Positions 43,456-52,391 of a stretch of 64,000 bases of DNA are shown here, one piece after another (the first letter of the stretch is position 1; every line of letters begins with the position of its first letter). A program made the translations under genes and the position numbers. The DNA comes from CAILUG01 sp903844415 (GTDB taxonomy: Bacteria; Pseudomonadota; Gammaproteobacteria; Pseudomonadales; Pseudohongiellaceae). Under the pieces are notes generated by a model. That model saw only the letters and a program-made list of their open reading frames with translations, searched no databases and was not told where the DNA came from. The stretch is from NCBI GenBank assembly GCA_947477655.1, contig CANJTS010000007.1, forward strand, positions 62,001-126,000, written 5' to 3'.

Positions 43456-44547
43456 ATGGGAATTAAGTGCGGTATTGTTGGTCTGCCAAATGTAGGTAAA
43501 TCCACTTTGTTTAATGCGCTTACTCAGGCAGGCATACCGGCAGAAAATTTTCCTTTTTGCACAATAGAACCAAATTCCGGTATTGTGCTGGTGCCCGATA
43601 AACGGCTCAACACGCTCACAGGCATCGTCAATCCAGAAAAAACCCTCGCCACTACCATGGAGTTTGTTGATATTGCAGGGCTGGTCGCAGGTGCTTCTAA
43701 AGGCGAAGGGCTTGGAAATAAATTTTTGGCCAATATCCGCGAATGTGATGCCATCGCGCATGTGGTGCGCTGCTTCAAGGACGATAACGTTATCCATGTA
43801 GCCAATGTTATAAACCCACAAAATGACATTGATATTATCCACACCGAACTAGCATTGGCTGATCTAGAAACTGTGGAAAAAGCGCTTGATCGCGCCATAA
43901 AAATGGCCAAAGGTGGGGACAAAGACGCACTAAAATTAAAAGATCTACTGCCAAGAGTTCATGCACATCTTGATCAGGGTAAACAAGTACGAAGTCTTTC
44001 CTTAGACAAAGAGGAAGTTGCAGTTTTATACAATCTGCATTTGTTGACGATTAAACCTACCATGTACATCGCCAACGTTGATGAAAATGGTTTCAACAAT
44101 AATCCTTATCTGGATCAGGTGCAGGCCATCGCAACTGAAGAAGGAGCCATCGTGGTAGTCGTATGTAACAAGCTGGAATCGGAAATCGCAGAATTGCAAG
44201 AAGATGAGAAACTTGAATTTTTGCAAGATCTTGGCATGAGCGAACCAGGGCTTGATCGAGTTATCCGAGGCGGCTATCAGTTATTGGGTTTACAAACTTA
44301 TTTTACAGCTGGTGTTAAAGAAGTACGCGCATGGACAGTAAAAATTGGTGCCACAGCTCCGAAAGCTGCTGCTGTCATTCATACAGATTTCGAAAAAGGA
44401 TTTATTCGAGCAGAAGTAATTGCATACAATGATTTCGTCAACTTTAAAGGTGAAGCCGGATCAAAAGATGCCGGAAAATGGCGATTAGAAGGCAAGGAAT
44501 ACATCGTGCAAGATGGTGATGTCATGCATTTTCGTTTCAACGTCTAA
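43456..44547 (+). CDS. ychF: Redox-regulated ATPase YchF
   Basis: An Obg-related P-loop protein that hydrolyses ATP and associates with ribosomes and translation. 363 residues. G1 is GLPNVGKSTLFNALTQAG; G3 DIAGLVAGASKGEGLGNKF; the G4-position NKxE, here CNKLESE, explains the preference for ATP. A TGS-like domain lies at the C-terminus (AWTVKIGATAPKAAAVIHTDFEKGFIRAEV). An AAGGA precedes the ATG at suitable spacing. A tRNA gene follows. Confidence 0.97.
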   Translation: MGIKCGIVGLPNVGKSTLFNALTQAGIPAENFPFCTIEPNSGIVLVPDKRLNTLTGIVNPEKTLATTMEFVDIAGLVAGASKGEGLGNKFLANIRECDAIAHVVRCFKDDNVIHVANVINPQNDIDIIHTELALADLETVEKALDRAIKMAKGGDKDALKLKDLLPRVHAHLDQGKQVRSLSLDKEEVAVLYNLHLLTIKPTMYIANVDENGFNNNPYLDQVQAIATEEGAIVVVVCNKLESEIAELQEDEKLEFLQDLGMSEPGLDRVIRGGYQLLGLQTYFTAGVKEVRAWTVKIGATAPKAAAVIHTDFEKGFIRAEVIAYNDFVNFKGEAGSKDAGKWRLEGKEYIVQDGDVMHFRFNV

Positions 44548-44607
44548 ACCCAAGAGTTAAGCATTTTTTTACAACCCTAGTTAAGTACTTAGGCTGCACC
44601 CTTTGCC

Positions 44608-44636
44608 TTGACAATAAAGTTTTGAATGTCGAGAAT
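44608..44636 (+). promoter_or_regulatory. Promoter of tRNA-Met
   Basis: TTGACA (44608-44613), 17 bases, GAGAAT (44631-44636), followed by GCGC. The tRNA begins 34 bases later. Confidence 0.7.
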
Positions 44637-44669
44637 GCGCACCACTTTTGGGTTCACCCCTGTTTTTAT

Positions 44670-44746
44670 GGCAATGTAGCTCAGTTGGTTAGAGCACAGC
44701 ATTCATAATGCTGGTGTCGGTGGTTCAAATCCACCCATTGCTACCA
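44670..44746 (+). tRNA. Elongator tRNA-Met (CAT anticodon)
   Basis: A 77-base cloverleaf with encoded CCA. The acceptor GGCAATG pairs with CATTGCT (the first pair G-U), the D arm is GCTCAGTTGGTTAGAGC, the anticodon stem CAGCA/TGCTG with loop TTCATAA, and the T arm GGTGGTTCAAATCCACC. The D arm and first base pair fit an elongator rather than an initiator or lysidine-modified Ile tRNA. It sits after ychF as in Pseudomonas. Confidence 0.93.
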
Positions 44747-44752
44747 CATACT

Positions 44753-44788
44753 AGAGGGGCTAGGCGCAAGCTTGGTCCCTCTTTTTTT
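44753..44788 (+). terminator. Terminator after tRNA-Met
   Basis: AGAGGG (44753-44758) and CCCTCT (44776-44781) with an 17-base loop, followed by seven T. It also lies at the end of the convergent LysR gene. Confidence 0.8.
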
Positions 44789-44807
44789 CTTTTTAAACTA
44801 CTTTTCG

Positions 44808-45770
44808 CTACCAAGTCTCTGGCACATTGTCTTCTGCATTTACCTCTTCGAGCAACTTGCCAAATATTTCGATGGCAATTGTTTTGATCTCAAAAGACAA
44901 CTTTTGAAAAAGATATCTTGCCGAAGAGTTTTTGCGCCAGGCAGAAATATGGGTTCGCGTAATAACTTCATCCTGCAAAACAAATATTTTTATACTTTCT
45001 GACAGATTCATTTCAGCCTGAATAAACAGGGCTGGCAACACAGCTATGCCCATTCCCATCATCGACATCAAACGTAGCGCAGACAAACTATTGCCTTCAA
45101 ACTGCCGTTGCAGACTTGCCCCAAAACGCTCACATAATGTATGAATTTGGCGATGTAAATGATGACTTTCATCTATACTCAAAATTGCCTGTTGATGTAA
45201 ATCACGACTTGTTAATTTTTGTTTTTTTGCCAAGGGATGATCAGCAGCCATGACAAATTTCAATTGTTCACTGAACAAGGGGCGAATTTTATTTTCACCG
45301 GCATGCATCGGCAGCACAGTCAATATAATGTCATAGGTGCCATCATCAAGACCTCGTTCAAGTTGCTGCGGTACGGCTTCGCAAATGTGTAATTTTAGTT
45401 CCGGATAACGTGCATGCAATTCTGGTAACACTTTGGTCAACAGATAGGGTCCGATAGTTGGCGATACACCCATTCTGAATGAACCAGCCAAATCAATACC
45501 ACTTTTGTGCGCTGTTTCACTCAACAATTGATATCTTTCTAACAGATCACGCGCCATCGGCAGCAAATCGCGGCCCGCGGGTGCCAGTAAAGTCCCTGCT
45601 CTGGAGCGGTCAAACAGTTGCACACCGAGCAGCTCTTCCATTGCTGCAATTTGCATAGTCAGCGCAGGCTGACTTATTTTCAATTTCAGCGCTGCCCGCC
45701 GAAAATTGGACGCCTTTGCAACAGTTACAAAATATTCCAACTGTTTAATTGTGGGTAAATTTGAATTCAT
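44808..45770 (-). CDS. OxyR-like LysR-family regulator lacking the peroxidatic cysteine
   Basis: A transcription factor of 320 residues. The winged helix-turn-helix (about 6-65: LEYFVTVAKASNFRRAALKL, ISQPALTMQIAAMEELLG) and effector domain align well with OxyR, including SPTIGPYLLTKVLPEL and GMGIAVLPAL. In E. coli OxyR the redox loop is GHCLRDQAMGFC (C199, C208). Here it reads SHHLHRQIHTLC: His204 replaces the peroxidatic Cys and Cys213 keeps the second one. It therefore probably does not sense peroxide by disulfide formation. The neighbouring small membrane protein gene is divergent. Its target is unknown. Confidence 0.85.
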   Translation of the reverse strand: MNSNLPTIKQLEYFVTVAKASNFRRAALKLKISQPALTMQIAAMEELLGVQLFDRSRAGTLLAPAGRDLLPMARDLLERYQLLSETAHKSGIDLAGSFRMGVSPTIGPYLLTKVLPELHARYPELKLHICEAVPQQLERGLDDGTYDIILTVLPMHAGENKIRPLFSEQLKFVMAADHPLAKKQKLTSRDLHQQAILSIDESHHLHRQIHTLCERFGASLQRQFEGNSLSALRLMSMMGMGIAVLPALFIQAEMNLSESIKIFVLQDEVITRTHISAWRKNSSARYLFQKLSFEIKTIAIEIFGKLLEEVNAEDNVPETW

Positions 45771-45879
45771 GAAAGTGAAAAACTCAATAAAAGGGGACCA
45801 GCTTCTAGGATTGTTTCACTATAATGAGCAACAGAGTAATCGGTTAAAATACTACGAAAACTAACTTCGGAATCTAAGC

Positions 45880-46047
45880 TTGAAACCTGCAGACAAACAT
45901 ACACAAGCACCCAGAGAATATGAAAAATCCGGCCTATATCCTGCACATGGCAAACCATTTCGACTGTGGGCCTTATTGATTTGGTTAACATTGTTGATTG
46001 CTGCTCTGGCCGGAGTTTCTATTTTGCTCAACATTCTTTTACTGTAA
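45880..46047 (+). CDS. Small single-helix membrane protein (TTG start)
   Basis: A 55-residue frame: a charged N-terminal part (KPADKHTQAPREYEKSG) then a membrane helix (ALLIWLTLLIAALAGVSILL). It has no ATG; a TTG at 45880 is the only start between the upstream stop and the conserved-looking part. It is divergent from the LysR gene and convergent with the next. No strong ribosome-binding site is visible, and I do not recognise a family, so it is a tentative call. Confidence 0.4.
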   Translation: MKPADKHTQAPREYEKSGLYPAHGKPFRLWALLIWLTLLIAALAGVSILLNILLL

Positions 46048-46066
46048 ATAAATTCACACGGTAAAA

Positions 46067-46666
46067 CTATTGATTCAATGCATTTAAATAAAGTTCAATT
46101 TGCTGCAGACGGGAGATTGGATCTACTTGCTCCAGTAAGGTTTGTCTTTCCTTGTTACCAATGGGTAACAACTCACTCAAACGCCAAGCTACTTCCCGCA
46201 AGTTTTCAAAGCGCATATCTAGTTTTAACTCTTCAATTGCTGGGTGTTTCGCCAAGCCCTTCAGCAAATCTACATATTCTATAAATTCCTCTCCCACTTC
46301 GACGGCGTCTGCTCTAATGGAATCTTCGGGACGAAAAATAACTGCAGCTTTGCATAAATTATCTTTTTCTCGCCAAGATTCAATTACACGGAAAGTGCTG
46401 CGTCCTTCTGCGGTTATTCCCAATAATCCATTGGGGAGTTGATTCCAGTCAACAACCTCACAGTAAGTACCAGTCCGATGTATATCCAGCTTTTGTCCGG
46501 TCTTGGCAACTTCGCTACCTGAATTAATCAGTACAATACCAAAACCACTTTGGGTTTTCAGGCTGTTTCTGATCATATCAACATAACGCGATTCAAAAAT
46601 TTGCAATGAGATCCTGCCTTTTGGAAACAAGACAGAATTGAGAGGGAAAAGTGGGATAGTTTCCAT
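46067..46666 (-). CDS. Lon-substrate-domain (LON N) protein
   Basis: A 199-residue cytoplasmic protein made of the LON substrate-recognition domain alone, without ATPase or protease parts. It starts METIPLFPLNSVLFPKGRISLQIFE, then YVDMIRNSL, and FGIVLINSG, and has a helical C-terminal half (LAWRLSELLPIG-like VAWRLSELLPIGNKERQTLLE). Such stand-alone proteins are widespread and of unknown role. It is followed by mpl fifteen bases upstream on the same strand. Confidence 0.88.
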   Translation of the reverse strand: METIPLFPLNSVLFPKGRISLQIFESRYVDMIRNSLKTQSGFGIVLINSGSEVAKTGQKLDIHRTGTYCEVVDWNQLPNGLLGITAEGRSTFRVIESWREKDNLCKAAVIFRPEDSIRADAVEVGEEFIEYVDLLKGLAKHPAIEELKLDMRFENLREVAWRLSELLPIGNKERQTLLEQVDPISRLQQIELYLNALNQ

Positions 46667-46681
46667 TATTTTTTTTTTTTG

Positions 46682-48055
46682 TTAACCAGAACTGAGTGCT
46701 GTCAACATCCGTTGATGCAAACCTTCAAATCCACCATTACTCATGATCACCACTTGATCACCCAGCTTGGCATTTGTAGTCACCCAAGCGATTATGTCTG
46801 CAGTTTCTTTCATAGTAAAAAATTGTGCGTCGGTGTTGTCGGCAATGGCAGCCAGATCAAGCTTGGTGGCAGCACTCATATGCCAAAGAACTACATCCGC
46901 TGCATCCAGCGATTGAGCAAGTGTAGATTGATGGTAACCCATCTTCATCGTATTGGAGCGTGCTTCAATAACTGCTAACAAGCGACCTGAACCACCGTTT
47001 GCTGTCATATTGGCACGCAATCCATCCAAAGTAGTTTTAATTGCCGTTGGGTGATGCGCAAAATCATCAAATATTCTGATGCCTTTAACTTCGCCAATTA
47101 ATTCCAGACGGCGTTTTACGCCCTTAAAATTTGACAATGCCTCACAACTAACAGCCAGTGGCACACCCACATGCGCAGCTGCAGCAACTGCAGCAACTGC
47201 ATTGAACATATTGTGTTCGCCCAGCATCTGCCAGTTTACAGTCCCCTGCTCTGCCCCCTGTTGGATACGCAAACAGGAACCGTCTGCAAGCAAGGGGCTT
47301 ACACTCCAAGCAGAGTTTGCATCAAGGCCAGTGCGCTGCAATTCACACCACAGCCCTTTGGCAAATACCTGATCTAGGTTTGGATCATTACTAGGCGCAA
47401 TTATCAATCCTGTTGAAGGAATGGTTTTAGCCAAATGATGGAACTGCTGTTGTATGTCATCAATGTTGCGAAATATATCCGCATGATCAAATTCTAGGTT
47501 ACCCATGATTAGAGTGCGTGATTGGTAATGAATAAATTTTGAGCGTTTATCAAAAAAAGCACTGTCGTATTCATCGGCTTCAATGACAAAAAATGCTGAT
47601 GTACCCAAACGCGCAGAAACATCAAAATTTTTAGGGACACCACCAATCAAATAGCCTGGTTCCATACCGGCATATTCTAGGATCCAACTCACCATGCTGG
47701 TGGTGGTGGTCTTGCCATGCGTTCCTGCCACACCAATAACCCAACGGCCCTGCAACACATGTTCAGCCAGCCAAGCCGGGCCAGAAGTAAAGGGCAGTCC
47801 TTGGTCGAGAACATATTCCACAGCAGGATTGCCCCTTGAACAAGTGTTACCGATGACAATCATATCCGGAGCATTCGCTTTGATATGAGCCGGGTCGTAA
47901 CCACTGCAAAGACTAATGCCTTGTGCTTGGAGTTGTGTACTCATGGGGGGGTATACGTTTTGATCAGAGCCACTGACCTGGTGTCCGAGTTGTTTTGCCA
48001 ACACCGCCAAACTGCCCATAAAAGTTCCACAAATGCCAAGAATGTGTATATGCAT
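46682..48055 (-). CDS. mpl: Murein peptide ligase
   Basis: Joins the recycled tripeptide L-Ala-gamma-D-Glu-meso-DAP to UDP-MurNAc in cell-wall recycling. 457 residues of the Mur ligase family. The start MHIHILGICGTFMGSLAVLA is the Rossmann-like first domain; the ATP loop is GVAGTHGKTTTTSM; IEADEYDSAFFDKRSKF and IFDDFAHHPTAIKTTLDGL are typical. The ATG at 48053-48055 is chosen for this conserved N-terminus; the frame extends 132 bases upstream without similarity. Confidence 0.95.
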   Translation of the reverse strand: MHIHILGICGTFMGSLAVLAKQLGHQVSGSDQNVYPPMSTQLQAQGISLCSGYDPAHIKANAPDMIVIGNTCSRGNPAVEYVLDQGLPFTSGPAWLAEHVLQGRWVIGVAGTHGKTTTTSMVSWILEYAGMEPGYLIGGVPKNFDVSARLGTSAFFVIEADEYDSAFFDKRSKFIHYQSRTLIMGNLEFDHADIFRNIDDIQQQFHHLAKTIPSTGLIIAPSNDPNLDQVFAKGLWCELQRTGLDANSAWSVSPLLADGSCLRIQQGAEQGTVNWQMLGEHNMFNAVAAVAAAAHVGVPLAVSCEALSNFKGVKRRLELIGEVKGIRIFDDFAHHPTAIKTTLDGLRANMTANGGSGRLLAVIEARSNTMKMGYHQSTLAQSLDAADVVLWHMSAATKLDLAAIADNTDAQFFTMKETADIIAWVTTNAKLGDQVVIMSNGGFEGLHQRMLTALSSG

Positions 48056-48287
48056 AAAACCCTTTGTGTTGGTATATGGAATAGGTAAGCAAATCCGGTG
48101 GTGAAAAGTAACTGCAAGTTTCTTATTGGAAATGGATAGATTTACTGTTACGACGGGATTGTCGCAAAAGGAGCGCGTGCTTGTCATGCTCGCGTTGGGT
48201 TATCCCAACAATAATTCACATTGAAGCAAGGCGTTTTTGGCAAGGTATTTAAGTAGAATGCCCGAATCAACGAAAGGAACAAGAGCA

Positions 48288-49553
48288 ATGTCATCCCCTG
48301 TGAACAACAACATTTTTTATGCCCAGTCTGGTGGAGTAACAGCTGTCATCAACGCGTCTGCCTGCGGCGTGATCGAAACCGCACGCAATCTCAAGGTATT
48401 TGGCAAGGTGTATGCAGGCAGCAACGGCATCATTGGAGCGCTGCGCGAAGAACTCATCGACACCAGCATGGAAACAGCCGACACCATTGCAGCCCTGCGC
48501 CACACGCCTGCTGGTGCGTTTGGTTCGTGTCGTTACAAATTGAAAAGTGTTGAACAAAATCTTGCTGAATATGAACGTATTCTCGACGTTTTCAAGGCGC
48601 ACAACATCGGGTACTTTTTCTACAACGGCGGTGGTGATTCACAGGACACAGCTAATAAAGTGGCTCAATTCAGCCAACAAAGACACTTCCCCATTACCTG
48701 CATTGGTATCCCCAAAACCGTCGATAATGACCTGCCACTGACCGACAACTGTCCCGGTTTTGGTTCAGTAGCCAAATATGTAGCCGTTTCCATTCGCGAA
48801 GCCGGCCTTGATGTTGCTTCCATGTGTGAAAGTTCGACTAAAGTGTTTGTAATGGAAGTCATGGGCCGTCATGCGGGCTGGATTGCTGGCGCGGCTGGAC
48901 TCGCAGCCGAACAGTATGGAGATGCTCCGCATATTATTATTTTCCCGGAAATCGCTTTTGATAAAACTGCCTTCTTGGCGAAAGTCGCAGAAACGGTTGG
49001 AAAACACGGCTATTGCGCCATCGTGGTTTCAGAAGGGGCACATTATGCTGATGGCACTTTCCTCGCCGATGCTGGTAGCCGTGATGCCTTTGGTCATGTG
49101 CAACTGGGTGGCGTCGCACCTACGCTGGCAGTGATGATCAAACAAGAACTAGGCTACAAATATCACTGGGCTGTTTCCGACTATCTGCAGCGTGCTGCAC
49201 GGCACATCGCCTCTGGTACGGATGTAGCACAAGCCTATGCCATGGGCAAAGCTGCTGTGGAGTTTGCCTTGGCAGGAAAAAATGCCGTCATGCCCACCAT
49301 TGTGCGAGAAAGTACCAACCCATATCGCTGGAGTGTAGGTGAAGCACTATTGTCCGATGTTGCTAACAAGGAGAAAAAAATGCCGCGTGATTATATTTCT
49401 GCCGACGGCTTTGGCATTACGCCCGCAGCCCGCGAATATTTCGCCCCATTGATTCAAGGTGAAGATTACCCGCCCTACAAAGACGGTCTACCGCAATATG
49501 CACGCCTACAGAAAGTACTAGCCCCCAAACTTTTGCCACCCTGGAAATCGTGA
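48288..49553 (+). CDS. pfp: 6-phosphofructokinase, probably pyrophosphate-dependent
   Basis: Interconverts fructose-6-phosphate and fructose-1,6-bisphosphate. 421 residues. FYAQSGGVTAVINASACGV, the donor-site region YNGGGDSQDTANK and the acid motif GIPKTVDNDLPLTDN are visible. The Lys of PKTVDND is the residue used by pyrophosphate-dependent enzymes, where ATP-using ones have Gly. MGRHAGWIAGAAGL is the fructose-6-phosphate site. An AAGGAA site precedes the ATG at 48288. Pyrophosphate use would make this glycolytic step reversible. The assignment rests on motifs only. Confidence 0.85.
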   Translation: MSSPVNNNIFYAQSGGVTAVINASACGVIETARNLKVFGKVYAGSNGIIGALREELIDTSMETADTIAALRHTPAGAFGSCRYKLKSVEQNLAEYERILDVFKAHNIGYFFYNGGGDSQDTANKVAQFSQQRHFPITCIGIPKTVDNDLPLTDNCPGFGSVAKYVAVSIREAGLDVASMCESSTKVFVMEVMGRHAGWIAGAAGLAAEQYGDAPHIIIFPEIAFDKTAFLAKVAETVGKHGYCAIVVSEGAHYADGTFLADAGSRDAFGHVQLGGVAPTLAVMIKQELGYKYHWAVSDYLQRAARHIASGTDVAQAYAMGKAAVEFALAGKNAVMPTIVRESTNPYRWSVGEALLSDVANKEKKMPRDYISADGFGITPAAREYFAPLIQGEDYPPYKDGLPQYARLQKVLAPKLLPPWKS

Positions 49554-49640
49554 GAATTCCATGCTGTGTAAACCTGCAAATATTTGCGCTACAGCCGGAC
49601 TTTTCTGCAGATTTACTGTGACTTTTTTGGATAGGCTCTC

Positions 49641-50525
49641 ATGCTGTTGAATATCCTTTCTGTCATCGCTCCTGTGTTTCTTTGCGCACTAATCGGTTTT
49701 TTTTGGGTGAAACGGGGTCTGACATTTGATACTCCTTTTGTGTCGACTCTGGTCATGGAGATTGGCGCACCATGCCTGATATTTTCCACTTTTATGGAAA
49801 TTGAAATCGATATGAGCGCTTTCCGCAGCATGGCCGGGGCAGCCTTTGCTGCCATGCTAACGTTCGGTGTGGTTGCAGCTTCGGTGCTTAAAATTTGCAA
49901 ACTGGATCAGCGTACATGGCTGCCCACACAAATGTTCCCCAATGTTGGCAATATGGGCTTACCGCTGTGTCTTTTGGCATTTGGAGATGAAGGTCTGGCG
50001 TTGGGTCTCACTTATTTCATGGTCAATATGGTGTTTGGCTTTACGCTGGGAGCGGCTATCACTTCCGGTAAATTTTCTTTTAACGACATAGGAAAAAACC
50101 CGGTTTTTTACGCAGTAATAATAACCTTGGGATTTTTATTCACAGACAGCAAACCACCAGAATGGATTCAAAATACCACTAGCATCCTTGGCAATTTGAC
50201 TATCCCAATGATGTTGATTGCGATGGGCGTGTCACTGGCCCGTTTTAAAATTAATAGCATTAAACGCAGCTTAGCTTTATCAGGGTTGCGTATCGGGATG
50301 GGGTTTGGTGTAGGGGTAGTGTTGGCCGCAATATTAAACATTGAAGGTGTGGCACGCGGTATCCTGATCTTACAAAGTGCAATGCCTGTGGCAGTTTTTT
50401 CCTATTTATTTGCTGTTCGTTACAATAGAAGCCCAGAAGAGGTGGCAGGCACCGTGATGATTTCAACCATCCTTTCCTTTCTCACTCTACCGCTACTGCT
50501 TTGGTATGTATTACCGGGTTCCTGA
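49641..50525 (+). CDS. AEC-family (auxin-efflux-carrier-like) transporter
   Basis: A membrane transporter of 294 residues with about ten helices in two inverted halves. LNILSVIAPVFLCALIGFFW opens it; the PNVGNMGLPLCLLAFGDEGL motif and the second-half GNLTIPMMLIAMGVSLA are family signatures. The family carries organic acids such as malonate or citrate in bacteria. It follows pfp on the same strand with an 87-base gap. Substrate unknown. Confidence 0.85.
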   Translation: MLLNILSVIAPVFLCALIGFFWVKRGLTFDTPFVSTLVMEIGAPCLIFSTFMEIEIDMSAFRSMAGAAFAAMLTFGVVAASVLKICKLDQRTWLPTQMFPNVGNMGLPLCLLAFGDEGLALGLTYFMVNMVFGFTLGAAITSGKFSFNDIGKNPVFYAVIITLGFLFTDSKPPEWIQNTTSILGNLTIPMMLIAMGVSLARFKINSIKRSLALSGLRIGMGFGVGVVLAAILNIEGVARGILILQSAMPVAVFSYLFAVRYNRSPEEVAGTVMISTILSFLTLPLLLWYVLPGS

Positions 50526-50562
50526 TTAAGACTGATAAATCGAAAATCGTTAAGCACACCTC

Positions 50563-51201
50563 TCAAGGGGCAAGCCGGGAAATAGTCCAGCTTTTGTCCT
50601 GCTGCAATTTATATTCAAATCGATCATGCAAGCGATTAGCCCCACCTTGCCAGAATTCGATTTCATGAGGCACAACTCTGATACCGCCCCAAAAATCCGG
50701 TAACGGTATGTCACCATTAGTAAATTTCTGTTTCATTTTTTCCAGTTGATTGAGCAGGAAAGATCGTGATGTAAGAGCGCTACTTTGGTGCGAAGCCCAA
50801 GCCGCGAGTTGCGAATCACGCGGTCGCGTGGCAAAATATTTTGCTGATTGCATGATGCTTATTTTCTCGGCGAAGCCACTAACCTTTACTTGTCTTTCCA
50901 TCGCATGCCAAGGGAACAACAGACTAACGTTGTTATTGTCGCTAATTTCCTGCGCCTTACGACTGCTGTAATTAGTAAAAAATACGAACCCTTGTTCATC
51001 CAGTTTTTTGAGCAACACAATCCGTTGTGAGGGCTGTCCACTTGCTGAAACCGTGGCGAGCACCATTGCAGTAGGATCGGTTAACCCACTAGTGATAGAT
51101 TGTTGTTGCCACAAATTAAATAGTTGCAAAGGATCGGCGGGCAAATCTGTTCTACGCAGAGCATCCTGAAGATATTCGCGACGTTGTTGTTCGAGTTCCA
51201 T
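50563..51201 (-). CDS. pdxH: Pyridoxamine 5'-phosphate oxidase
   Basis: FMN enzyme that makes pyridoxal phosphate from PNP or PMP. 212 residues. DPTAMVLATVSASGQPSQRIVLLKKLDEQGFVFFTNYSSRKAQE holds FMN contacts in separate pieces; LFPWHAMERQVKVSG, SRSFLLNQLEKM and PLPDFWGGIRVVPHEIEFWQGGANRLHDR complete the family pattern. Convergent with the AEC transporter. Confidence 0.97.
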   Translation of the reverse strand: MELEQQRREYLQDALRRTDLPADPLQLFNLWQQQSITSGLTDPTAMVLATVSASGQPSQRIVLLKKLDEQGFVFFTNYSSRKAQEISDNNNVSLLFPWHAMERQVKVSGFAEKISIMQSAKYFATRPRDSQLAAWASHQSSALTSRSFLLNQLEKMKQKFTNGDIPLPDFWGGIRVVPHEIEFWQGGANRLHDRFEYKLQQDKSWTISRLAP

Positions 51202-51298
51202 TTTATGAGCAGCCCTAAGCGGGTTAATTTAATGCTTAACATTCTACCTGATTAAATCAATTTCTGGATTGTGAACAGGTAAGCTAGCAGCGTGTTGC

Positions 51299-51349
51299 AT
51301 GATCCTTTGCATGATCTAGATCATCCTTTATAGTGCATACTTTATAGTT
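51299..51349 (+). promoter_or_regulatory. Candidate operator: ATGATC half-sites and palindrome
   Basis: ATGATC occurs at 51299-51304 and 51311-51316, and the latter is half of the perfect palindrome ATGATCTAGATCAT (51311-51324). It is followed by two copies of CTTTATAGT (starting about 51326 and 51341). All lie 30 to 80 bases before the 51381 gene start, as an operator and promoter would. Confidence 0.4.
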
Positions 51350-51380
51350 CATTCTTTTTAACTCATAACAGACTCTTATC

Positions 51381-52268
51381 ATGACCATTACGATCAAAAC
51401 TGCATTTATCGGACTCGGCAACATGGGTTTTCCTATGGCCGGTCATCTACTCAAAAAAGGCCATACAGTAACCGTTTACAACCGCTCGCCCAATAAGGCA
51501 ACACTTTGGCAACAAACCTATGGCGGCAACATTGCTACCACACCCGCACTTGCAGCAGCAGGAGCGGATTATATTTTTACCTGCGTTGGAAATGATGACG
51601 ATCTGCGGCATGTTTGCATTGGTAAAGATGGAGTTTTCAGCAGCGCTAAAACCGGAGCTGTAATTGTTGATCACACCACCACCTCAGCAACAGTAGCGCG
51701 TGAATTAGCATCAATTGCTACTAACAAAAATTTTTATTTTCTAGATGCGCCAGTATCCGGAGGGCAGGCAGGAGCTCAGAACGGCACATTGACGGTTATG
51801 GCAGGTGGTTTAGAAAGTGCATTTGAAATGGCAAAACCAGTAATCGCTAGTTTCGCGACTAGCATTCAGTTGATGGGGCCAGCCGGCTTTGGCCAACTTA
51901 CCAAAATGGTAAATCAAATTTGTATCGCCGGGCTGGTGCAAAGCCTTTCCGAAGGTATTCACTTTGCCCAATGTGCAGGCTTGGATGTTGAAAAAGTAAT
52001 CAACGTGATCAGCAAGGGTGCTGCTTCATCATGGCAAATGCAAAATCGCTATAAAACGATGATGCAGGGAGAATTCAATTTTGGTTTTGCAGTGGACTGG
52101 ATGCGCAAAGATCTCGACATTGCGCTTACAGAAGCACAAACAAATGGTGCTGAGCTTCCTGTGACTGAAATTGTAGATAACTATTACGCCGAGTTGCAAA
52201 AAATTGGAGGCAAGCGCTGGGATACATCTTCTCTAATATCCTTACTAAAAAAGCATAGAAATGCTTAA
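51381..52268 (+). CDS. NAD(P)-dependent beta-hydroxyacid dehydrogenase (3-hydroxyisobutyrate dehydrogenase family)
   Basis: A 295-residue oxidoreductase of the group with HIBADH, tartronate semialdehyde reductase and GarR. Nucleotide fold: AFIGLGNMGFPMAGHLLKKGH, then VYNRSPNKA. Substrate motif: DAPVSGGQAGAQNGTLTVMAGG. Catalytic Lys in GQLTKMVNQICIAG. The C-terminal helical domain includes MQNRYKTMMQGEFNFGFAVDWMRKDLDIAL. It may act in valine or sugar-acid breakdown; the true substrate is unknown. A palindromic candidate operator lies upstream. Confidence 0.9.
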   Translation: MTITIKTAFIGLGNMGFPMAGHLLKKGHTVTVYNRSPNKATLWQQTYGGNIATTPALAAAGADYIFTCVGNDDDLRHVCIGKDGVFSSAKTGAVIVDHTTTSATVARELASIATNKNFYFLDAPVSGGQAGAQNGTLTVMAGGLESAFEMAKPVIASFATSIQLMGPAGFGQLTKMVNQICIAGLVQSLSEGIHFAQCAGLDVEKVINVISKGAASSWQMQNRYKTMMQGEFNFGFAVDWMRKDLDIALTEAQTNGAELPVTEIVDNYYAELQKIGGKRWDTSSLISLLKKHRNA

Positions 52269-52391
52269 CAGTGACTGCCATTAAGAATTTATAAAGATCC
52301 CAGGATTCCTTACAACAACACAATTTGGAATATTGACGATTACTACATAAGGAGATAAAGTTCACGCAGATTTTTTGTCTACTCAGGTACT

